Of a stretch of 64,000 bases of DNA, positions 25,253 to 35,835 are shown piece by piece. Source of the DNA: CADEDH01 sp965216205 (GTDB lineage Bacteria; Actinomycetota; Acidimicrobiia; Acidimicrobiales; SZUA-35); assembly GCA_965216205.1 (NCBI GenBank), contig OZ244139.1:5146001-5210000 (forward strand). The letters run 5' to 3'. The notes under the pieces are model-generated. The model was not told where the DNA came from and did not search any database. It saw nothing but the letters and a program-made list of their open reading frames with translations. Each line of letters opens with the position of its first letter. The first letter of the stretch is position 1. Both the position numbers and the translations under genes were made by a program.

Positions 25253-28200
25253 TCAGACCTCCCCCATGCTGAGCGTAGGTGGCCGCACCCGACCTCGCCG
25301 GCGGCCGACGAGGTGCCACGTCGACGCGACGACCGTGACGATCGCGCCGCCGCCGACCGCGATCGCCGGAAGGACGAGCGCCACCAGCGGGCCCCGGTCG
25401 GCGCTCCAGAGATCGACGTCCACCGGCAGCGACCCGCCGGAGAACGCCGACAGCCCGAGCGCCGGTTCCAGCAGCCACAGCAGCCCGCCCGCGACCGCAG
25501 CGCCGCCCGCTGCCGCCGCCGCGACCGGTACGAGCTGCTCGATCGCGGTCACCCCTGCGGCCTGGCGGGAGTCGAGGCCCATCGTGGTCAGGAGACCCAG
25601 GTCGCACTGCCGGGCGGGAGCGGCGATGGCCGACGTCGCGACGACCACCAGCACCGCCAGTGCCAACGAGAGCCCGGCGAGCACACGCAGACCGCGATCG
25701 GTCCAACGCAGGAACGGATCGGCGAGGAGCGCAGCCCGATGTGCGAACCGGTCGGCCGACACCACCGATCGGTCGATCTCGTCCACCCGATCGACCAGAG
25801 CCGAGGCCGACGCGGCGTCGGCGGTGTCGACGAACGCGACCGTCGTGGGGGCCGCCACCGACGGGTACCGGGCCCGAAGGGCCTCGAGGTCGATGACGAC
25901 GAGCGGGAGGTCGCCCGTTGCCGTCGGCATCGCCGCGGTGGCGACGATCTCGAGCGGCACCCGGACGATGCCGAGCTGGACGTCGTACCGGTCGCCGACT
26001 CCGGGGCGCTCGCCCGACAACCACCCTCCGGAGGCGACGGCGGGGAGCGGCTCGTCGGCCGCGACCGACGACGAGGCGGTAAGCGAGGCGACCGGTTCGA
26101 GACCGACGGGGGATTCGGCCAGTACGGCTCGGTACCGCTCGACGTCGACCGCGAGGAGGTCGAGCGGGAGCGCGTCGGGCGGGGTGATCACGCCGGTCGC
26201 TGGCGACTCGAAACCGGCAGCGACGGTTCCGGTGGCCTCGATCTCCGCCACGACGGCCGCCGGCAGCGCACCCTCGACCTCCTCGGCCCGCAGGGCGATG
26301 TCGGCTCCGACCTCGTGCCAACCGTTGGCGTTCTGCGCCGCGGCAACCGCGGCCCGCACGCCGGACGCGAAGCCGGCGAGACCGACGGCGACCACCACGA
26401 TCACCACCGCCGATCGGGTGGCCGGGCCCTGGGCGACGAGCCGGCGGAGACCGACGAAGGGCACCGGGCCCCGTCGATGTCGAGCGAGTGACGCGGCGGC
26501 CTCGACGAGGGGTCTCAGGATCCGGACGATGACGAGCCCGCACGCCAGGCCGACCAGCGGCGGCGTCAGGGCCATGAGCCAATCGACGTCGGCGCCGGAG
26601 CGGGCCAGCGCCGAGAGCGACCCGGCGCCCCGCGGCGACGGGGCACCGGCGACGTCGGTCGGCGATGCGCCGACCAGGCCCAGCTCCACACGACGGCGGA
26701 CCAGCACCACCGTCACGATGGCGAGCGTCACCACGGCCCCGTCGCGGACAGCGCTGCGGGCGGCCGCGAGCCGGGAGTCGGTCACCCCCGGGTCGGCGAA
26801 CGGGTCGGACCGGGCCGCTGAGCGAGGTCCGGTGATCGTCCCCGCCGCCGCTCGATCGGCGGCTCGCCACACCGCGGCCGTCACACCGCCGATCGTGGCG
26901 ACGAGCACCGCGCCACCGGCAGCGAGCGCCCGCGACCATCGTCCCTCGTCGACCAGGAGGGCGGCGACGGCGACGGCGACGACGCCAGCCGGTACCGACA
27001 CCGCGGCACCGTGCCAGAGCCCGGCGACCCGGAGCCCCCCTCGGCCGGCACCCCGATCGAGCAGGAGGCGCATCGACTCGCGATGACGGCTCGCGGCGAG
27101 CGACGCGAGCACGAACGCAGCCGCCGCCGACACGGCGAGCAGGCCGGCGTAGGCCGACGACAGGAGCCCCACGGTCAATGCCCGTTCGACGAGATGCTGG
27201 CTGATGATCTCGGGGAGCAGTGTGACGACCTCGGTCTGGCCGGTGCCGAGCTTGTCGATGTCGGCCGCGAGGTCGGCGGCCGTCGTCTGGTCGATGCGGT
27301 CATCGTCGACGTCGAACCGCCAGGCGAAGTCGAAGTGGACGCCGGGCACGTCCCTCAGCATCGGGCCGAAGTCGGCGACGTCGGTGGTCGCCCTGGCCTG
27401 GATGAATCGGAAGTCGGGGCTCTCGATGATCCGGGGACGGTGTAGCGAGTCGTCGCCGAACCAGTAGCCGTCGACCGGATCGCTGAGCTCGACGATGGCC
27501 GTGACCTCGGCCAGGAGCAGCCGGTCGAGCACACCGGTGGGGATGAACGCCCACCGGGGGTGGTCGGCGGCGGGCCGCAGCACGACCGTGTCGCCGAGCT
27601 CCACGAGCAGATCCTCGGCGGTGCGGGCGGTGAGCGAGATCTCATAGACCGGCACGTCGGTGACCGCACACGCGGCCTCGCCGTCTGGGTGGTCATGACC
27701 GGCCCCCCGATCGTCGTCTGGGTCATCGCCGTCGGCTGGTTCCTCGGCGGCTGGATCGGCGGTGGCGGTGGCGGCCTGGGCGGCCTCGAACGCCTCCACG
27801 TCGGTGATGTCGGCGGGGCACTCCGGCCCGACGAGCAGCGGCCTCGTCGACCGTCGGCCCGGCGGCTGGCCCTCGACCACCGCGGTCTCCCCGTCGAGGT
27901 CGCTCTGGAACCGGAAGCGCAGGGTGCGGATGAACGGGCCCGGGTCCTGGTCGGGAAAGGAGCTGACGGAGAACGGGGGTGACTCCACCACGAACTCCTG
28001 GGCGGTGATCGTGTCTTGCACCGCCGGCGGCATCTCAGCGTCGAAAAGGCGCTGCCCCTCGGCCGCGATGGGGGCCAGCGGATCGTCGTCGGGGCCCGCC
28101 GGGAGACGATCGTCGGCCAGGAACTGGATGTTGGCGGCCCGAGGGTCGGCCGTGGCGACGGCGACCGCCAGATCCTCGTCCGACACCTGGTCGAGCAACC

Positions 28201-28330
28201 GGGTTCCGGTGGTCACCAACACGGCCGCCACCAACGCCACGGCGAGCAGCCCTGTCGTGGCCACCGGCTCGGACCGCACGACGCGGGCCCACACCCGAGC
28301 ACCGGCGCGGAGACGTGATCGCCCCGGCAT
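25253..28330 (-). CDS. large FtsX-like ABC permease (second in operon)
   Basis: 1025 residues. One N-terminal membrane helix (about 23-45) is followed by a large extracytoplasmic region and several helices grouped in FtsX-type blocks near the middle and end. The long soluble loops show acidic stretches (DGDDPDDDR) and no enzyme motif. MacB/FtsX permeases of this size act in lipoprotein or envelope handling or in peptide export rather than nutrient import. ATG 28330 overlaps the preceding stop by 1 bp (TGATG). Confidence 0.82.
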   Translation of the reverse strand: MPGRSRLRAGARVWARVVRSEPVATTGLLAVALVAAVLVTTGTRLLDQVSDEDLAVAVATADPRAANIQFLADDRLPAGPDDDPLAPIAAEGQRLFDAEMPPAVQDTITAQEFVVESPPFSVSSFPDQDPGPFIRTLRFRFQSDLDGETAVVEGQPPGRRSTRPLLVGPECPADITDVEAFEAAQAATATADPAAEEPADGDDPDDDRGAGHDHPDGEAACAVTDVPVYEISLTARTAEDLLVELGDTVVLRPAADHPRWAFIPTGVLDRLLLAEVTAIVELSDPVDGYWFGDDSLHRPRIIESPDFRFIQARATTDVADFGPMLRDVPGVHFDFAWRFDVDDDRIDQTTAADLAADIDKLGTGQTEVVTLLPEIISQHLVERALTVGLLSSAYAGLLAVSAAAAFVLASLAASRHRESMRLLLDRGAGRGGLRVAGLWHGAAVSVPAGVVAVAVAALLVDEGRWSRALAAGGAVLVATIGGVTAAVWRAADRAAAGTITGPRSAARSDPFADPGVTDSRLAAARSAVRDGAVVTLAIVTVVLVRRRVELGLVGASPTDVAGAPSPRGAGSLSALARSGADVDWLMALTPPLVGLACGLVIVRILRPLVEAAASLARHRRGPVPFVGLRRLVAQGPATRSAVVIVVVAVGLAGFASGVRAAVAAAQNANGWHEVGADIALRAEEVEGALPAAVVAEIEATGTVAAGFESPATGVITPPDALPLDLLAVDVERYRAVLAESPVGLEPVASLTASSSVAADEPLPAVASGGWLSGERPGVGDRYDVQLGIVRVPLEIVATAAMPTATGDLPLVVIDLEALRARYPSVAAPTTVAFVDTADAASASALVDRVDEIDRSVVSADRFAHRAALLADPFLRWTDRGLRVLAGLSLALAVLVVVATSAIAAPARQCDLGLLTTMGLDSRQAAGVTAIEQLVPVAAAAAGGAAVAGGLLWLLEPALGLSAFSGGSLPVDVDLWSADRGPLVALVLPAIAVGGGAIVTVVASTWHLVGRRRGRVRPPTLSMGEV

Positions 28331-31300
28331 CACATCGACCCGTCCCGGAGGCCGATGGCGAGCGACTCCTGTCGTCGTCGCCGGGAGCTGAGGGCGACCG
28401 CGGGCAGCAGGGCGACCAAGGGGGCCATCACCACGATGGCGATCGTGGCCAGCGGGTAGCGCGGCACCGCCGGCGGTACGGCCGGCTCGCCACCCTGCCC
28501 GATCGAGATCAGCGGGAGGACCGACGCCGAGAGCGCGAGTCCGACCAGGACGCCGAGCACGATCCCGACCGCCACCATCGCCAACTGCTCGGCGACCATC
28601 CACCGGACGAACTGGTGGGGAGCCAGCCCGAGCGCCCGCAGGAGCGTGAACTCGTCGCGGCGCTCCCTCGCGGCTACCGCGGTCACGGCGAGGAACACCA
28701 GCACCGCGAACGCCGTGGCCACGGCGAACCCGATGAAGAACGCGCCGATCGTGGCCAGCGCCGCCGGATCGGTGGTCAGCTCGACGTAGCGGAGCTGGCG
28801 ACTCGTCACATCGACCGACTCGAACGGCGCTTCGGCGAGGACCGCCGCCGTCGCCGCCACCGGCGCGTCGTCGGTGAGCAGGAGCCAGTACTCGTCGGCA
28901 TCGCGGATCGGTGCTCCCGGCTCATAGGCGACGAGCTGCGCCGACGGCAGGTCGACGATCACCGCATGGCTCGCCGCAGGGTCCACCGTGGGAAAGGCGT
29001 CGACGGTTCCGATCAGCGTCACGCCGCTGCGGTCGAGGCGGAGCGGTGGCAGGTCGAGCGAGTCGCCCACCGAGCTGCGGCTCTCCGACAGCCAGGCGCT
29101 CGACGCGACGGCGGGCAACGTCGGGGGCGTCGACCAGGGACCCACCCGGACGTTGAACAGGATCCGGGCGTCCGAGAACTCGTTGACCGAGGCCGTCTCC
29201 AGCGACAGGGTGAGCGCGCCCTCGCCGTCGGTCACCGAGATCGACGGGAGGCCAGCGGTCGAGCCCTCAGCTCTGGCCGATGCGACCCAGGACGGCGATT
29301 CGCCCTCGGCGGTGATCAGCGGTCCCAGCGTCGACTCGCCGTCGGGCGCGATCGTGGTGAGCTCGGCGAGCTCCACGGTCACGAGACGGGTCGCCGACCG
29401 CGGTGCCGGGAGCCGGAACTCGATGTCGAGGAGGGTGAGTGGGTAGGCCGGGGTCGCATCGGCGCCGTCCAGCCCGACGAGGTCGACACCCATGACCTGC
29501 GGGCCGGCGTTGGCCTCCACCGTGCCGAGCCGGAGCCGATGGATCCGATCGTCGCCACCCTGGACCACGACGTGCAGCTCGGCCCGGAATCCCACCGGCA
29601 GATCATCGAGCGGCTCCTCGACCGCGTCGACGGTGATCGTCAACCGCTCGGGCCGGCCGGGCAGCGGGATGCTCGGCGGCTGGGGACGGGCGGCGACCAG
29701 CTCGTCCATGAACCCGCCGAACCCGGCAGCCTGATCGGGCCGGATCGCCACGGCGTCGTCGGCCTTGGCCGCATCGAGCAGGAGGAACGTCCCCTGGCGG
29801 TCGGAGCCGGGGAGCTGACCGAGGGCGCGCTCGACCGGCATCGACGACACCACCGGGTCGAGCGCCTCATGGGTGGCCGACAGATGGAGGTCGGCCATGG
29901 AGTGGCCGGTTCGGCGGTTCGGCTGGAGGCGCACGTCGGCCCCGACGTGATGGTCGGCCTGGTCGGCTTGGGCCCGCTCCCAGGTGGCGGCGTACCCGGC
30001 GGCGAAGAGGCCGAGGCTCACCGCCATGACGAGGAGGAAGACGGCGCGGGCCTGGCCACCGGCCCGTCGGGCGAACTGCCACCCGGTGAGCGCCCCGATC
30101 ACCGACCGGCCGCTCGTGGCCGCCCGCTCACCGAGCCGGGCCAGCAGGGGCACGAGGCGGAGCGTCAGCACGGCACCGGTCAGCAGCCCCAGCGCCGGGG
30201 TCACCACGAGCACCGGGTCGATGCGGAACCGGTCGGCCAGGCCACCGACCGGCGTCGAACCGAGCGTACGGAGTTGCCAGAACGCGACCGCGGTCAGCGC
30301 CACGAGGGCGACGTCGACGCCGATGCTCTGGGTGAGCTGGCGAACCCGCCGCCGCCGATGGTGACCGACCGGATCGACGATCGGGGCCGCGGGCCGGATG
30401 GACGGCCAGACCAGCACGAGCATCACCACCAACGCAGCCACCGCGACGGCTGCGACCGCGCCACGGGTGATCGCAGCCTCGACGGCGAGATCGATGGTGG
30501 CCAACGGACCGAATCGGCTGAGCAGCCGGAGCAGCCACGCCGCGACCCAGGGGGCGGCCACCGCCATGGGTACCACGAGGACCACCGCTTCCAGCCAGGC
30601 GAAGGCGGCGAGCTGCCGTCGTCCGATCCCCCTCGCCTCCAGCAACGTCGATTCACGTCGGCGGGTCTCCACAACCAGCCCCGCGCCGATCCCGAGCGCC
30701 ATCGCCGACAGCAGGGCCAACTGGGCCACCACGGCGTTCACGCCGGATCTGGTCACGGTGAGCGAGCGTTCCGTCTCCAACAGGACGGTGGGAAGCACAG
30801 TCTCGACCTCGAGCCCACCGGTGGTTCTGGCCGCGGCAGGGTCCAGCTGACCGATCGCCTGCTCGAGTTCCGTCGGGAGGCGGGCGACGGGCTGGCGCAG
30901 CTCGTCGATCGAGGAGAGCGTGAGCTGATCGAGGGCCGGATCGACGACCCAGGTGGCCACGAGTCGCTGGGCTCCGACCGGGCCGCCGGGGCCGAGAACC
31001 GACGTGTCGACCACGAACGGACCGATCGTGCGGATCGTCCGGCTGAGCTCGACACCATCGGTCAGCAGCTCGTCGTCCAGCCAGAACGGGTCCTCGGGAT
31101 CGACGGGCTCGTACAACCCGACCACCCGGACCACGATGTCGCGGTCGTCCCGCCGATCGGTGATCGCGATCTCATCGCCGACGACCAGGTCGATCGCCGA
31201 CGCCGCCCCCGCCACCAGGGCGGCGGTCACCACCGTGCCGTCGCTCGCCGCCGGCGTCGGCCATCGCCCATCGAGCAACGTGGCGTGGTCCTCGATGCCG

Positions 31301-31698
31301 ACCGGGGCGCTGACGACCGCCACCGTCGACCGCTCGGCGTCGCTGTCGTCACCGTCGAGCGACCGCAGGTCATAGGTCGAATCCGATTCGACCCGGCGAA
31401 CGATGGCAGCGCCGGTGGAAGCGGTCGCCGACGCCGACTCGCCGGTGACCGCTCCGTCGACGGTGCCGTAGTGGCGCGGATCGACTCTGGCCTCGACGAC
31501 GATCGTCGACCCGGCGGCCGGGACGTCGGCCAGGATCCGCTGGAGCGCCCCCCGGGTCACCGAAGCGGTGTAGATCGGGGCGGCCGCCAACTGCACCATG
31601 GCCGCCAGGACCGTGAGGCTGAGGACCGCCAGCATCAAGCGGTCGTCGACGAGTCGGCGCACCACGACGCGCCCCGCGGTGATCCAGAACGCAGCCAT
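28330..31698 (-). CDS. large FtsX-like ABC permease (first in operon)
   Basis: 1122 residues. An N-terminal helix (about 20-42) leads into an extracytoplasmic domain. The C-terminus carries the FtsX core: IGAFFIGFAVATAFAVLVFL, then RRDEFTLLRALGLAPHQF and further helices. RRDEFTLLRALG is a typical FtsX cytoplasmic loop. It is the first of four overlapping genes, so permease and ATPases are made together. The 96 bp between its start and the Mo-hydroxylase stop hold only a short direct repeat of GCGGTGGCTCG and no gene. Confidence 0.85.
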   Translation of the reverse strand: MAAFWITAGRVVVRRLVDDRLMLAVLSLTVLAAMVQLAAAPIYTASVTRGALQRILADVPAAGSTIVVEARVDPRHYGTVDGAVTGESASATASTGAAIVRRVESDSTYDLRSLDGDDSDAERSTVAVVSAPVGIEDHATLLDGRWPTPAASDGTVVTAALVAGAASAIDLVVGDEIAITDRRDDRDIVVRVVGLYEPVDPEDPFWLDDELLTDGVELSRTIRTIGPFVVDTSVLGPGGPVGAQRLVATWVVDPALDQLTLSSIDELRQPVARLPTELEQAIGQLDPAAARTTGGLEVETVLPTVLLETERSLTVTRSGVNAVVAQLALLSAMALGIGAGLVVETRRRESTLLEARGIGRRQLAAFAWLEAVVLVVPMAVAAPWVAAWLLRLLSRFGPLATIDLAVEAAITRGAVAAVAVAALVVMLVLVWPSIRPAAPIVDPVGHHRRRRVRQLTQSIGVDVALVALTAVAFWQLRTLGSTPVGGLADRFRIDPVLVVTPALGLLTGAVLTLRLVPLLARLGERAATSGRSVIGALTGWQFARRAGGQARAVFLLVMAVSLGLFAAGYAATWERAQADQADHHVGADVRLQPNRRTGHSMADLHLSATHEALDPVVSSMPVERALGQLPGSDRQGTFLLLDAAKADDAVAIRPDQAAGFGGFMDELVAARPQPPSIPLPGRPERLTITVDAVEEPLDDLPVGFRAELHVVVQGGDDRIHRLRLGTVEANAGPQVMGVDLVGLDGADATPAYPLTLLDIEFRLPAPRSATRLVTVELAELTTIAPDGESTLGPLITAEGESPSWVASARAEGSTAGLPSISVTDGEGALTLSLETASVNEFSDARILFNVRVGPWSTPPTLPAVASSAWLSESRSSVGDSLDLPPLRLDRSGVTLIGTVDAFPTVDPAASHAVIVDLPSAQLVAYEPGAPIRDADEYWLLLTDDAPVAATAAVLAEAPFESVDVTSRQLRYVELTTDPAALATIGAFFIGFAVATAFAVLVFLAVTAVAARERRDEFTLLRALGLAPHQFVRWMVAEQLAMVAVGIVLGVLVGLALSASVLPLISIGQGGEPAVPPAVPRYPLATIAIVVMAPLVALLPAVALSSRRRRQESLAIGLRDGSM

Positions 31699-31794
31699 CA
31701 GGGTGCAGGGAACGCTACACGCCGCCGATCGCCCCGGCCGGCCGGCGACCGATCAGCAGTGACCCGGTGGCGGTGGCTCGTAGGCGGTGGCTCG

Positions 31795-34700
31795 CTACGC
31801 CGACCGGAGCGCAGCGAGCACCCGTTCGGGGGTGAAGGGGAGATCGTCGATGGCGGTGCCGGTGGCGTTGAGGATCGCGTTGCGCACGGCCGGGGCCACG
31901 CCGTCCTTCGGGATCTCGGCCACCGCCTTGGCCCCGAACGGACCCGAGTCCTCCATGGTCTGCACGAGGTACACGACGGTCTCTGGCATCTCGTCGGCCC
32001 GGTAGATCTTGTAGGGACCGAACGACGGGTTCACCATGCGCCCGTCGGCGTCGAGCACCATCTCCTCGCAGTGGGCGTAGCCGAGGGCCTGGATCATGCC
32101 GCCCTCGACCTGACCCGACGCGGTGATCGGGTTGATGGCCACCCCGCAGTCGACCGCCATGACCAACTTCGTGACCGTCACCTGCCCGGTCTCGACGTCG
32201 ACCTCGACCTCGGCGAGCTGGGCCGCGAACGGCGGCGGGCAGTCGGGCGACACGTGGGAGGCGGTGCCCATGATCTGCTCCTGGTCCTGCCAGTGCAGCG
32301 AGTCGAGGGCGATGTCCTCCAGGCTGACCGACCTTCCGTCGGGAGCGTAGGCCCGCTTGTCGCGAAGCTCGATCGTGCAGGGCTGGTCGACGTCGAGCAG
32401 CATCGCCGCCCGCTCCTTCAGCCGGTCCCGCACCGCCTTGGCCGCCTGGAGGGCGGCGGTGCCGGAGATGAACGTGGTGGAGCTGGCGTAGGCGCCGGTG
32501 TCGAACGGGGTCATGTCGGTGTCGGAGGAGTACACCTTGATGTCGTCGAGGGGCACGCCGAGCACCTCGGCGGCGATCTGGCCGAGCACGGTGTCGGCGC
32601 CGGTGCCGAGATCGGTGGCGCCGACGAGCATGTTGAACGACCCATCGTCGTTGAGCTTGATCGAGCAGCCGCCCATGTCGAGGAAGGGGATGGCGGTGCC
32701 GTGCATGCAGAACGCGAAGCCGAGACCGCGGCGGATGTGGGGCCGGTCGGCCGGGGCTTTCCAGCCGTCGTCGTGGCGCCGGTGCCACCCGATCTCCCGG
32801 AGGCTCTGGGCCACGCACTCCTCGATGCCCGACGACATCACCTTCGGGTACTCGTCGAGCTCGCCCTCCACCACCGCCCGCTCGCCGAGGTGGGGGGCGA
32901 TGTCGATCTCGGACCCCACCGTCACCCAGTTCTTCCGTTTGAACTCGACCGGGTCGAGGCCGAGCTCGTGGGCAACGTCCTCCAGGTGGGCTTCGAGCGC
33001 GAACTCGGCCTGGGGCGCGCCGTAGCCCCGGTAGGCGCCGGGGACCGGGATGTTGGTGTAGACCACGTCGCAGTCGAACCGCTTGTTGGGCGCGTTGTAG
33101 GAGGTGAGGCCCCGCAGCCCGCTCACGGTCTGGACCGTGTAGCCGTGGGTGCCGTAGGGGCCGGTGTTGCCGATCAGGTGCATGTCCTGGGCGATGAGCG
33201 TGCCGTCGGCGTCGACCGCGGTGCGGTAGGTGATCGTCTGCGGGTGCCGGGTTCGGCTGGAGACGAACTCCTCCTCCCGGTTCAGCTCGAGCTTCACCGG
33301 CCGGCGGGTGGCCTTGGCCAGGTGGCCGACGATGTCCTCGATCAGCATCTCCTGCTTGGCCCCGAACCCGCCCCCGATGCGGGGCTTGATGACCCGCACG
33401 TCCTTGATGTCCATGCCGAGCAGGGGGGCCACCATCCGGCGGGTGTGGAACGGCACCTGGGTGGCGGTACGGATCACCATGCGCTCGTCCTCGTCGAGCC
33501 AGGCGATCGAGATGTGGGGCTCGATGGGGCACTGCTGCACCTGGTGGACCCGGAAGGTCTGCTCGAACACCCGCTGGTCGGGGTGCTCGGCTGCCGCGGC
33601 CAGCGCGGCGTCGACGTCGCCCCGCTCGGCGCCGATGTGGTGGACGATGTTGCGGGCTGCGTCGTGGATCTCCTCGGTGTCGTCCTCGTCGTGGATGACG
33701 GGGGCGCCGGGTTCCATCGCCTCCCGCTCGTCGAAGACGGCGGGGAGCACGTCGTAGGTGACGTCGATCAGTCGGACCGCTTCCTCGGCGATGGCCGGGG
33801 TCTCGGCTGCCACCACCGCCACCCGATCGCCGACGTGGCGGACCTTGTCGTCGAAGCTGACCTGGTCGTGGGGATGGGGGTTGGGCCAGCTCTGGCCACC
33901 GGACGCGTACTTGATCCTCGCCACGTTGCCGTGGTGGAGCACGGCGTGCACGCCGGGTAGGGCCCGCGCCTTCGAGTCGTCGATGGCCACGATCCGGGCA
34001 TGGGCGTGAGGGCTGGTGAGGAGCTTGGCGTGGAGCAGGCCCCGCAGCTCGATGTCGTCGGTGAAGGCGGGGTTGCCCTTCACGAGGCGGAGGGCGTCGA
34101 CCTTCACCTCGGGCTGGCCGACGACGGCCATGTCCGGCACGTCCTGGGAGGGGACGAGGCGGGGCACGGCATTCGACGCCTCGGGGGCCGGGTCGGTCGG
34201 GTCGTGGGGGACGGCGTTGGTGCCGTCGGTCATCGGTTCGAGCACGAGCGGCCCGAACGGCTCGGTCTCCTCGCCCCGGAGCACGGCGGCAGCCCGGAGG
34301 ACCGCCTCCACCGGCTTGCTGTAGGCGGTCTCCCGGTCGAGGATGCCGGCGAGCATGTCCCGCACGTGGGCCTCGGTTGGGTTCGGGTCGGCGTCGAGCA
34401 GGGCGAGCGTGCCGAGCACCATCGCCCCCACGGAGTAGCCCGACTGCATCGCCCCGGTCGCGGCGAACGCGGCCTGGATCGGGTGGAGGTCGGGGCTGGT
34501 GTTGAGGCTCTCGACGGTGACGATGTCGTGTCCGGCGAGTTGGGCGGCGAGGAGGTTGTCGGTGCTGGTGAGCCGCCCGTCGATCAGGACGGCCGACGCC
34601 CCGGTCTCGCCGGTGTCGGATCCGAACCGCACGCTGACCATGCCCTGGCTCCGGAGGAGCTGCAGCCCGGTCTCGTGGGGCTCGATGGTGATCGTCCGCT

Positions 34701-35634
34701 CCTCGCCGTTCAGCCGGAGCGCGATCTCGGGCCGAGTGGGCACGCCGCCGACCGCGGCCGCGAGGTCGGCCGGCGTCGGCGACGGCGTCTCGGCGCTGAC
34801 GGCCCCGTCACCAGCACCGTGGCCGGTATCGGCGGCGGCGCCATCGGCCCCTGCGGGGTCGGCGTCGAGCGCGGCGATGGCGCGGGCGGTGAGGACCGTG
34901 GCGAGGTGGCGGCGATAGTCGGCGGATCCGCGGAAGTCGGCGACAGCGTCGACGTCGACGCAGGCGGCGGCCACCTCGACCGGATCACCGGAGGCGGCGA
35001 GGACGGGCACCGGGCCGACGCCGGTGAGACCCACCGCGAGCTCACCCACCCCGCCCGATGCGTCGGGCGAGCGCCGACGGGCCACCGCAGCCACGATGGG
35101 CACGTCGGCCGGGGTCCGGCCGGTGCCGGCGGAGGCGCCGACGCCGGTCGGGTCGACGGTGACGGCGGTGACGAGCTCACCTGCGCTGGGTCCGTCGGCG
35201 AGGAAGTCGGCGAACGGCAGCGGGTCGCGGTCGTGGAGCTCCACCACTGCGTCGTGGACGAGCAGACCGGCGAGCAGGGCGCTCTCATGTCCACGACCGG
35301 CGACCAACCCGCCGATGGTCGCCTGATGACGGATCGTGCTGGGCAGCTCCCGTAGAGCCAGGTTCCGGAGCAGCGCCGGGACCCGCTCGTCGTCGACGAG
35401 CTGACCAACCGTGACCATCGCCCCGAGCCGGAGGCGGCCGTCGCTGGCGGGGGGCTCGATGTGGTCGAGATCGAGGGCTTGCAGGTCGACCAGGATCACA
35501 CCCGAGTCACGGGAGGTCCGGGCGTCGGGCACCGCGACGGTGCCTCCGCCGAGCACCCGTGCATCGCCCGCGGTGAGCAGGGCGGCCGCTTCGTCGAGGG
35601 TGGAGGGTCGGTGGTAGGCGACAACGCTCGGCAT
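31795..35634 (-). CDS. FAD/Fe-S-like/Mo fusion hydroxylase (YgfM plus XdhD type)
   Basis: 1279 residues in three parts. Residues 1-280 are a CoxM-like FAD domain (HRPSTLDEAAALL, then IRHQATIGGLVAGRG). Residues 300-455 keep the two-part 2Fe-2S fold but have lost the ligands: FGSDTGETGAS replaces the CxxxxCxxC block, AMQSGYSVGA replaces QCGFCTPG, and ILDRETAYS replaces LCRCTGY. Residues 500-1279 are the molybdopterin part (RIGGGFGAKQ, GAYRGYGAPQ, GPFGAKAVAE). The order and motifs match XdhD of Escherichia coli, linked to selenium-dependent hydroxylases. Without clusters, the electron route to FAD is unclear. ATG 35634 follows GCGGGG closely. Confidence 0.88.
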   Translation of the reverse strand: MPSVVAYHRPSTLDEAAALLTAGDARVLGGGTVAVPDARTSRDSGVILVDLQALDLDHIEPPASDGRLRLGAMVTVGQLVDDERVPALLRNLALRELPSTIRHQATIGGLVAGRGHESALLAGLLVHDAVVELHDRDPLPFADFLADGPSAGELVTAVTVDPTGVGASAGTGRTPADVPIVAAVARRRSPDASGGVGELAVGLTGVGPVPVLAASGDPVEVAAACVDVDAVADFRGSADYRRHLATVLTARAIAALDADPAGADGAAADTGHGAGDGAVSAETPSPTPADLAAAVGGVPTRPEIALRLNGEERTITIEPHETGLQLLRSQGMVSVRFGSDTGETGASAVLIDGRLTSTDNLLAAQLAGHDIVTVESLNTSPDLHPIQAAFAATGAMQSGYSVGAMVLGTLALLDADPNPTEAHVRDMLAGILDRETAYSKPVEAVLRAAAVLRGEETEPFGPLVLEPMTDGTNAVPHDPTDPAPEASNAVPRLVPSQDVPDMAVVGQPEVKVDALRLVKGNPAFTDDIELRGLLHAKLLTSPHAHARIVAIDDSKARALPGVHAVLHHGNVARIKYASGGQSWPNPHPHDQVSFDDKVRHVGDRVAVVAAETPAIAEEAVRLIDVTYDVLPAVFDEREAMEPGAPVIHDEDDTEEIHDAARNIVHHIGAERGDVDAALAAAAEHPDQRVFEQTFRVHQVQQCPIEPHISIAWLDEDERMVIRTATQVPFHTRRMVAPLLGMDIKDVRVIKPRIGGGFGAKQEMLIEDIVGHLAKATRRPVKLELNREEEFVSSRTRHPQTITYRTAVDADGTLIAQDMHLIGNTGPYGTHGYTVQTVSGLRGLTSYNAPNKRFDCDVVYTNIPVPGAYRGYGAPQAEFALEAHLEDVAHELGLDPVEFKRKNWVTVGSEIDIAPHLGERAVVEGELDEYPKVMSSGIEECVAQSLREIGWHRRHDDGWKAPADRPHIRRGLGFAFCMHGTAIPFLDMGGCSIKLNDDGSFNMLVGATDLGTGADTVLGQIAAEVLGVPLDDIKVYSSDTDMTPFDTGAYASSTTFISGTAALQAAKAVRDRLKERAAMLLDVDQPCTIELRDKRAYAPDGRSVSLEDIALDSLHWQDQEQIMGTASHVSPDCPPPFAAQLAEVEVDVETGQVTVTKLVMAVDCGVAINPITASGQVEGGMIQALGYAHCEEMVLDADGRMVNPSFGPYKIYRADEMPETVVYLVQTMEDSGPFGAKAVAEIPKDGVAPAVRNAILNATGTAIDDLPFTPERVLAALRSA

Positions 35635-35835
35635 CCCCGCAAGATACCCGAGCCCCCGCGCGCCGCCCGCAGGCGGGGCTCCGAACCCCGTCGGATTCGA
35701 CGACCCCTCGCCCGCTCGTCTGCAGGTAACCACAAAAGGGGGTCCACCACTTTCCGCCTATGGGTTGCAAGGGTTTCTCTTGTCTTCAAGGGCTTGAACC
35801 CTGGGGCCGATCAGGGCGGGATCGGAAAGGCGGAC

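Noticed and set aside
28315..33960. A plus-strand open frame of 1881 codons opposite the permease and Mo hydroxylase genes
   Set aside because: It has no family motifs and lies opposite well-supported minus-strand genes; such long open antisense frames are common in G+C-rich DNA.
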